From Candidatus Saccharimonadota bacterium (lineage in GTDB: Bacteria; Patescibacteriota; Saccharimonadia; Saccharimonadales; Saccharimonadaceae), in contig JAFOHW010000023.1 in the NCBI GenBank assembly GCA_017421685.1, positions 1 to 16,570 on the forward strand: a stretch of DNA of 16,570 nt. Reading direction: 5' to 3'. Below, in pieces: positions 12,637-16,570 of this stretch. How positions within the stretch are numbered: the stretch's first letter is position 1; every line of letters starts with the position of its first letter. The notes under the pieces were generated by a model. It was not told the DNA's origin. It ran no database searches and saw only the letters and a list, made by a program, of their open reading frames with translations. Position numbers and translations under genes: made by a program.

Positions 12637-14392
12637 TTTTAACTCCTTCGGCCAATTTTAATTCGTGTGCATACTCTTTATCCGAAAATTGAGACTTCAC
12701 GATTTCTTTATAGATTTTACAGGTTTTTAATAAACTCAGATGTGTTCCCTTCCCAACAACTTTTCCATTATCTAGAACCACAATTTGATTGGCGTCTTTT
12801 ATTGTGCTAACGCGTTGGGCGACGATTAATACAACCGAATTAGCGGTAACCTCTTTTAGTGCTTCGCGCAATTTTTTATCCGTTTTCATATCTAATGCTG
12901 AAAAAGAATCATCGAAAATATAAACATCCGGCTCTTTGCAGACAGCTCGCGCAATCGACAATCTTTGCTTTTGTCCGCCAGATACATTAGTTCCTCCCTG
13001 AGCAATATGAGAATCGTATTTCTTTGGTAATTTTTCAATAAAATTTCGTGCCTGTGCAATCTCTGAAGCCCGCTTAACCTGTTCGTCCGACGCATCTGGT
13101 ACCCCAAATTTAATATTAGACTTTATCGTCCCCGAGAAAAGAATTCCTCGCTGAGGAACAAACCCAATCCTCTTAATCAAATCGTCTTTTGCATATTCTT
13201 TTACAGAAAGACCATTAACTAAAATTTCTCCGCTGGTCGCCTCGTAAAACCTTGGAACTAAATTAACTAAAGTCGACTTTCCGGAACCAGTTGAACCGAT
13301 AAATGCCGTTGTCTCCCCAGCCTTAGCTTTAAATGAAACCGAGTCTAGAACTTTTTCTTCGGCTTCAGGATACTTAAAATCAACTTGCTTAAACTCTACT
13401 TCTGGAGTTTTCGTCGGAACACCATTAGTTTTTTTGACCCAATTAATTTTCGGTAGCTTTCCTAAAACTTCATTAATACGTCCCGCCGAAACATTTGCAC
13501 GCGGGAACATAACGAAAAATATCGACATCATTAAAAACGAAATCATTACGTGCGTAACGTATTGCGCAAACGCCGTCATATTTCCGAGATAAGCAAAATT
13601 TTTCGACAACAAAGAAATTCCAATCCACGAACAAAGCAAGGTTGTTCCGTTAAAGATAATATTAATCAAAGGATTTTGGAGTTCAAGGATTCTATCGATA
13701 AAAATTAATAATTTCGTTAACCTATCATTCGCTTTTACAAATTTCTCTTTTTCTAATTTCTCATTATTAAAAGCCCTAACAACCCTTAGTCCAGTTAAAT
13801 TTTCACGCGTAATCAGGGTAATTTTGTCAACTAAGCTCTGGAAAATTTTAAATTTCGGGATTACTAAAGACATAATCAAAATAACAGTGCCTAAAATGGC
13901 GACTGCGCCAACCAGAATAATCCAAGACATATCCGGAGCGGTCTGAATCGCCATAATAATTGAAATAATACAGAACAGTGGCGCCCGAATCAACATCGAA
14001 AGTAGCATGATCGTCGTCATCTGAACTTGGTTTACATCATTGGTCGTCCTAGTTAAAAGCGAGGCTGTACTAAAATCTTTCATGTCCAAGATGTTTAGAT
14101 TAATGACTTTAACGAAAATCGCCTTTCTAATATCTCGCGCGTAACTTGTCCCGACTCTCGCCGAGAAATAGCTAGAAATTAATGAACCTAGCGCCGAAAT
14201 AATTGCTAGCCCAATCATCCATAATCCAGCAGTCCAAATATACCCAACATCACCAGGCACGATTCCGTTGTTGATGATATCAGCCATCAAAGCCGGTAGT
14301 CTCAAGGTCGTATAAACCTGTAAAACCGTAGCTAACAACAAGATAATTATCTGCCACCAATATGGTTTCAAGAACCTAAATAATCTAAACAT
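12629..14392 (-). CDS. ABC exporter half-transporter, degenerate ATPase subunit
   Basis: The 587-residue partner of the downstream half-transporter. It has six membrane helices (about 12-320) and a nucleotide-binding domain with Walker A GSTGSGKST at 366-374 and an intact signature VSGGQ at 470-474. The catalytic glutamate after Walker B is replaced by Asp (D495, IFDDSFSALD) and the switch His by Gln (Q526, IVAQRVST). These changes are typical of the degenerate site in heterodimeric exporters. I start it at ATG 14392 (MFRLFRFLKPYWW), the usual position for the first elbow helix, not at the TTG at 14401. A TATAAT lies 11 bases upstream, just past the preceding gene's stop, and GGAG lies close to the ATG. 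The pair may therefore have its own transcript as well as read-through from the genes upstream. Confidence 0.93.
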   Translation of the reverse strand: MFRLFRFLKPYWWQIIILLLATVLQVYTTLRLPALMADIINNGIVPGDVGYIWTAGLWMIGLAIISALGSLISSYFSARVGTSYARDIRKAIFVKVINLNILDMKDFSTASLLTRTTNDVNQVQMTTIMLLSMLIRAPLFCIISIIMAIQTAPDMSWIILVGAVAILGTVILIMSLVIPKFKIFQSLVDKITLITRENLTGLRVVRAFNNEKLEKEKFVKANDRLTKLLIFIDRILELQNPLINIIFNGTTLLCSWIGISLLSKNFAYLGNMTAFAQYVTHVMISFLMMSIFFVMFPRANVSAGRINEVLGKLPKINWVKKTNGVPTKTPEVEFKQVDFKYPEAEEKVLDSVSFKAKAGETTAFIGSTGSGKSTLVNLVPRFYEATSGEILVNGLSVKEYAKDDLIKRIGFVPQRGILFSGTIKSNIKFGVPDASDEQVKRASEIAQARNFIEKLPKKYDSHIAQGGTNVSGGQKQRLSIARAVCKEPDVYIFDDSFSALDMKTDKKLREALKEVTANSVVLIVAQRVSTIKDANQIVVLDNGKVVGKGTHLSLLKTCKIYKEIVKSQFSDKEYAHELKLAEGVKNA

Positions 14393-14403
14393 ACACTCCA
14401 ACC

Positions 14404-14409
14404 ATTATA
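14404..14409 (-). promoter_or_regulatory. Possible internal promoter for the ABC exporter pair
   Basis: A perfect TATAAT reads 14409-14404 on the minus strand, in the 20-base gap after the flippase-domain gene, 11 bases before the ATG at 14392. No convincing -35 or extended -10 accompanies it, so it is a candidate only. Confidence 0.4.
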
Positions 14410-14412
14410 CTA

Positions 14413-15498
14413 TTAATCCTGTTTTTTTAATCTTCTTTTTTCCAAACTCATTGATAAATATATCATCGGCCCCATGATGATATATGAGTAGTAAGAGAAA
14501 AATCGCCAAACCAACATCGCCCAAAAAACATATCCAGATGACAGCGCCGAGAAGACTATGAAGAAAGTCCCTTCAGCAGCGCCAGAATTTCCTGGTGTCG
14601 GTACAAAATAAACTGCGCTCATGACCGCAATTGTAGTTCCAAAACATGACCAAAAACCAACATTCCCGCCGAAAGCGGTCAGAACGAAGAACGGAATCGA
14701 TGCAATTAAAACATTATAAATTAAGGAAATTAAAATAGTTTGCAGAAACAATCCTTTAGTTTTCAGGATAATTTTAACTGATTTTGCGTATTCGCCGACT
14801 TCATGTTCGACCTTTTCTACGGCTTCTTCACGGTTCTTTACGATTTTTATTTTTGCTAAAAACTTTACGACTACATTAATTATTTTTGCAGTAATTTTCG
14901 GGAAGAAACTAGCTAGCGCTACCGTAATTGGCCAAAACGCATAAAACAATAGTCCAATCCATGCCGTAACGATTAGTGCTGGGTAGTCGCCGGCGACTCC
15001 TCCGAATAAGAAGCAAACTAACGCAATCACGATGAAGGCAATTTGCAAAGAAATCATTCCGAAAATTGGAATCGAAGTCGAATCACCTTTCGAAAGCCCA
15101 CTGTTTTTTCGCATGTGAAGAATTTGGAAAGGTTGTCCTCCGATCGCCGCTGGAGTTATATTGTCGTAATATCTTCCGAGTAAAACCGTTCTTCCCGCTA
15201 GCTTCCAATCATCCATTTTCTTTGGCTCGTTTTTCTCTCTCATCCGCCGAATCATTAAAACGTATTTAAAAATATCCAATATGACCGCGATGATAAAACA
15301 GACTATTGCTGGAGCTAAGAGCCACCAGTTAATTTTAACTTCCGATAACTTTACGGCATTCTCAGAATTCCCAAATTCTGAAAATCCCGCCATTGCGATA
15401 ACAACGACATTAAGAAGCACCAAAAGAGCGACGGAAAGTATCTTCTTCCAGCCCATCTTCTTTTTTGGGTTCTCTGTTTTCAGTTCTTTTTCTGTCAT
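14413..15498 (-). CDS. MprF/AglD-type flippase-domain integral membrane protein
   Basis: A 361-residue polytopic membrane protein of the lysylphosphatidylglycerol synthase transmembrane family (UPF0104), the lipid-flipping half of MprF without the aminoacyl-transferase half. It has a basic cytoplasmic start, about eight hydrophobic segments, the conserved loop YYDNITPAAIGGQPFQ (110-125), and the second signature PTPGNSGAAEG (300-310). A charged linker (about 215-245) separates the two membrane blocks, and the tail is basic (RRLKKQD). Stand-alone members are thought to move or help modify lipid-linked molecules, but the substrate is not known. The ATG at 15498 follows the AI-2E-family gene by 17 bases with no strong ribosome-binding site, consistent with one operon. 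With a permease-like protein and an ABC exporter alongside, an envelope lipid or glycolipid task is plausible. Confidence 0.87.
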   Translation of the reverse strand: MTEKELKTENPKKKMGWKKILSVALLVLLNVVVIAMAGFSEFGNSENAVKLSEVKINWWLLAPAIVCFIIAVILDIFKYVLMIRRMREKNEPKKMDDWKLAGRTVLLGRYYDNITPAAIGGQPFQILHMRKNSGLSKGDSTSIPIFGMISLQIAFIVIALVCFLFGGVAGDYPALIVTAWIGLLFYAFWPITVALASFFPKITAKIINVVVKFLAKIKIVKNREEAVEKVEHEVGEYAKSVKIILKTKGLFLQTILISLIYNVLIASIPFFVLTAFGGNVGFWSCFGTTIAVMSAVYFVPTPGNSGAAEGTFFIVFSALSSGYVFWAMLVWRFFSYYSYIIMGPMIYLSMSLEKRRLKKQD

Positions 15499-15515
15499 TT
15501 TTTACTCTAGACGGC

Positions 15516-16570
15516 CTAGCTCCTGGCTGATTTTATGTTTGGGTATTCTTCAATTAAAACTCTAATACATCCTGCAATCGGAATCGCAATTATTGCTCCG
15601 AGTAGTCCGAACATATACATTCCGATGGTAATCGCGCAAAGAATCACGACCGGCTTCAGGTTCAATGCGTTCCCTTGGATCTTCGGAGAAATTATATTGT
15701 TTTCGATTTGGGCGTATACTATATAGATAATTGCAAAAACTAGTGCAGCGACGGGATTTGAGAAGAAGAGCAGGATTGTAACCAAGGTCCCGCCAATAAA
15801 TTGACCGAACATTGGAATTAGATAGAATAGCATGGTAATCATCCCCATTGGGATAGCGAGGCTGGCTGAAAAGCCTAGAATCAACGAGAGTACAAACACG
15901 AAAATCATAGTCGCACAACCATCAATAATTGCGACAATGACTTGTCTCGAGACATAAGTCGAAACCACATTTGCCATTTTTGAAACGACCCTCTGCGCAA
16001 CCGCGACTGGCTTCTTATCTTCTCCAGAGCCTAAGCTCTTCCATAACGTGTTCATCATATCCGGTCCCTCCAGTAAGAATAACAGAGTTAAAACCAAAAC
16101 TAATGCAATCTTCATCATGATGTCCGCAACCCCACTAACACTAGAAACCAAATTATCTCCTAAAATACTAAGTAGGTTATTCGAAAGACCGGTCAATGCT
16201 CCTGTAATTTCAGATTTCAAATCATTAACCCCAACAGATTTTCCAAAGTTATTGATTCCCTCCCATCCTCCAAAAGCCCCCTCAAAAGTCTCTGGAACGT
16301 GCTGGACGAATCTCGCCGTTTCATTGACGACGACCGGACCGACAACCGCAACAATTCCCCCGATAACAATAACGACGATTAGATAAGCAAAAACCGCCGA
16401 AAGGGTTTGGTGTTTCTTATCTTTTCCAAAATGCTTCGTGAAGAAATTATTTACCGCTCTAACTAGAGGTTTTAGCGCTAAGGCCAGAAAGATAGAAATC
16501 CCAATAATAATTAACCCCATTAAAGCTTTATATAGAATTAAGATCGTGACCACAATCCCCAACGGGACGA
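15516..16570 (-). CDS. AI-2E family transporter, 5' end outside the window
   Basis: The visible 351 codons run to the right edge with the frame open, so the true start lies beyond it; the TTG at 16562 is unlikely to be the start. This is the PerM/AI-2E permease family: N-terminal hydrophobic helices ending in ALKPLVRAV, an amphipathic middle region rich in Gly and Ser (about 60-150 of the visible part), then a block of four or five helices. Near the C-terminus lies the family hallmark QIENNIISPKIQGNALNLKP, followed by two more helices and a cytoplasmic tail. Members export the quorum signal AI-2 or exchange ions such as Na+/H+, and most are uncharacterised; nothing here identifies AI-2 as the substrate. 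It is first in a likely operon with the flippase-domain protein and the ABC exporter. Confidence 0.88.
   Translation of the reverse strand, partial: VPLGIVVTILILYKALMGLIIIGISIFLALALKPLVRAVNNFFTKHFGKDKKHQTLSAVFAYLIVVIVIGGIVAVVGPVVVNETARFVQHVPETFEGAFGGWEGINNFGKSVGVNDLKSEITGALTGLSNNLLSILGDNLVSSVSGVADIMMKIALVLVLTLLFLLEGPDMMNTLWKSLGSGEDKKPVAVAQRVVSKMANVVSTYVSRQVIVAIIDGCATMIFVFVLSLILGFSASLAIPMGMITMLFYLIPMFGQFIGGTLVTILLFFSNPVAALVFAIIYIVYAQIENNIISPKIQGNALNLKPVVILCAITIGMYMFGLLGAIIAIPIAGCIRVLIEEYPNIKSARS

Noticed and set aside
14413..15498. Full MprF lysyl-phosphatidylglycerol synthase
   Set aside because: Only the membrane flippase-type domain is present; the cytoplasmic aminoacyl-transferase half is missing here and next door.

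Overview
The window looks like a compact chromosomal segment of an ultra-small Candidate Phyla Radiation (Patescibacteria) bacterium, most likely Candidatus Saccharibacteria (TM7). This rests on very short or negative gaps between genes, AT-rich promoters placed directly on start codons, small CPR-style proteins, large secreted beta-rich surface proteins, and a housekeeping gene mix typical of the group. TGA acts as a normal stop (for example at 9017-9019), which argues against the recoded Gracilibacteria/Absconditabacteria. The lineage is inferred from gene style, not from a marker gene. No stretch without a gene exceeds about 130 bases. I see no tRNA, rRNA, CRISPR array or insertion sequence.

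Layout. 1-4412 (minus strand): the 5' part of an unrecognised gene with its own promoter and structured leader; a TatD-family DNase gene carrying a 122-bp palindromic element inside its reading frame; and a giant secreted surface protein with a Hint (hedgehog/intein-like) domain and a C-terminal membrane helix. 4500-6390: translational GTPase TypA (minus), sharing interlocked divergent promoters with a 65-residue possible zinc protein (plus). 6536-8338 (minus): a secreted three-part protein with a cutinase-type serine esterase, a von Willebrand A domain and an FnIII-like domain, ending in a sortase-like motif without the usual membrane helix. 8468-10841: a cluster around deoxypyrimidines and uracil, with dCMP deaminase, a coupled membrane-anchored stalk protein, uracil-DNA glycosylase (opposite strand) and thymidylate kinase. 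10873-16570 (minus): a probable membrane-protein operon of an AI-2E-family permease, an MprF-type flippase-domain protein, and two half-transporters forming a heterodimeric ABC exporter with one degenerate ATP site.

How the parts fit. The dCMP deaminase makes dUMP, the kinase phosphorylates dTMP, and Ung removes uracil misincorporated into DNA, so the middle block concerns thymidine supply and its side effects. The two large secreted proteins are candidate contact factors for an epibiont that lives on another bacterium. An esterase on a VWA scaffold could act on, or bind, the lipid-rich envelope of an actinobacterial host; this is inference.

Most interesting points: (1) the in-frame palindromic element in tatD, which resembles Rickettsia palindromic elements in behaviour; (2) the cutinase-VWA-FnIII fusion; (3) the Hint domain in a surface protein; (4) a recurring TGTTATAAT promoter set 6-7 bases before start codons, predicting leaderless mRNAs.
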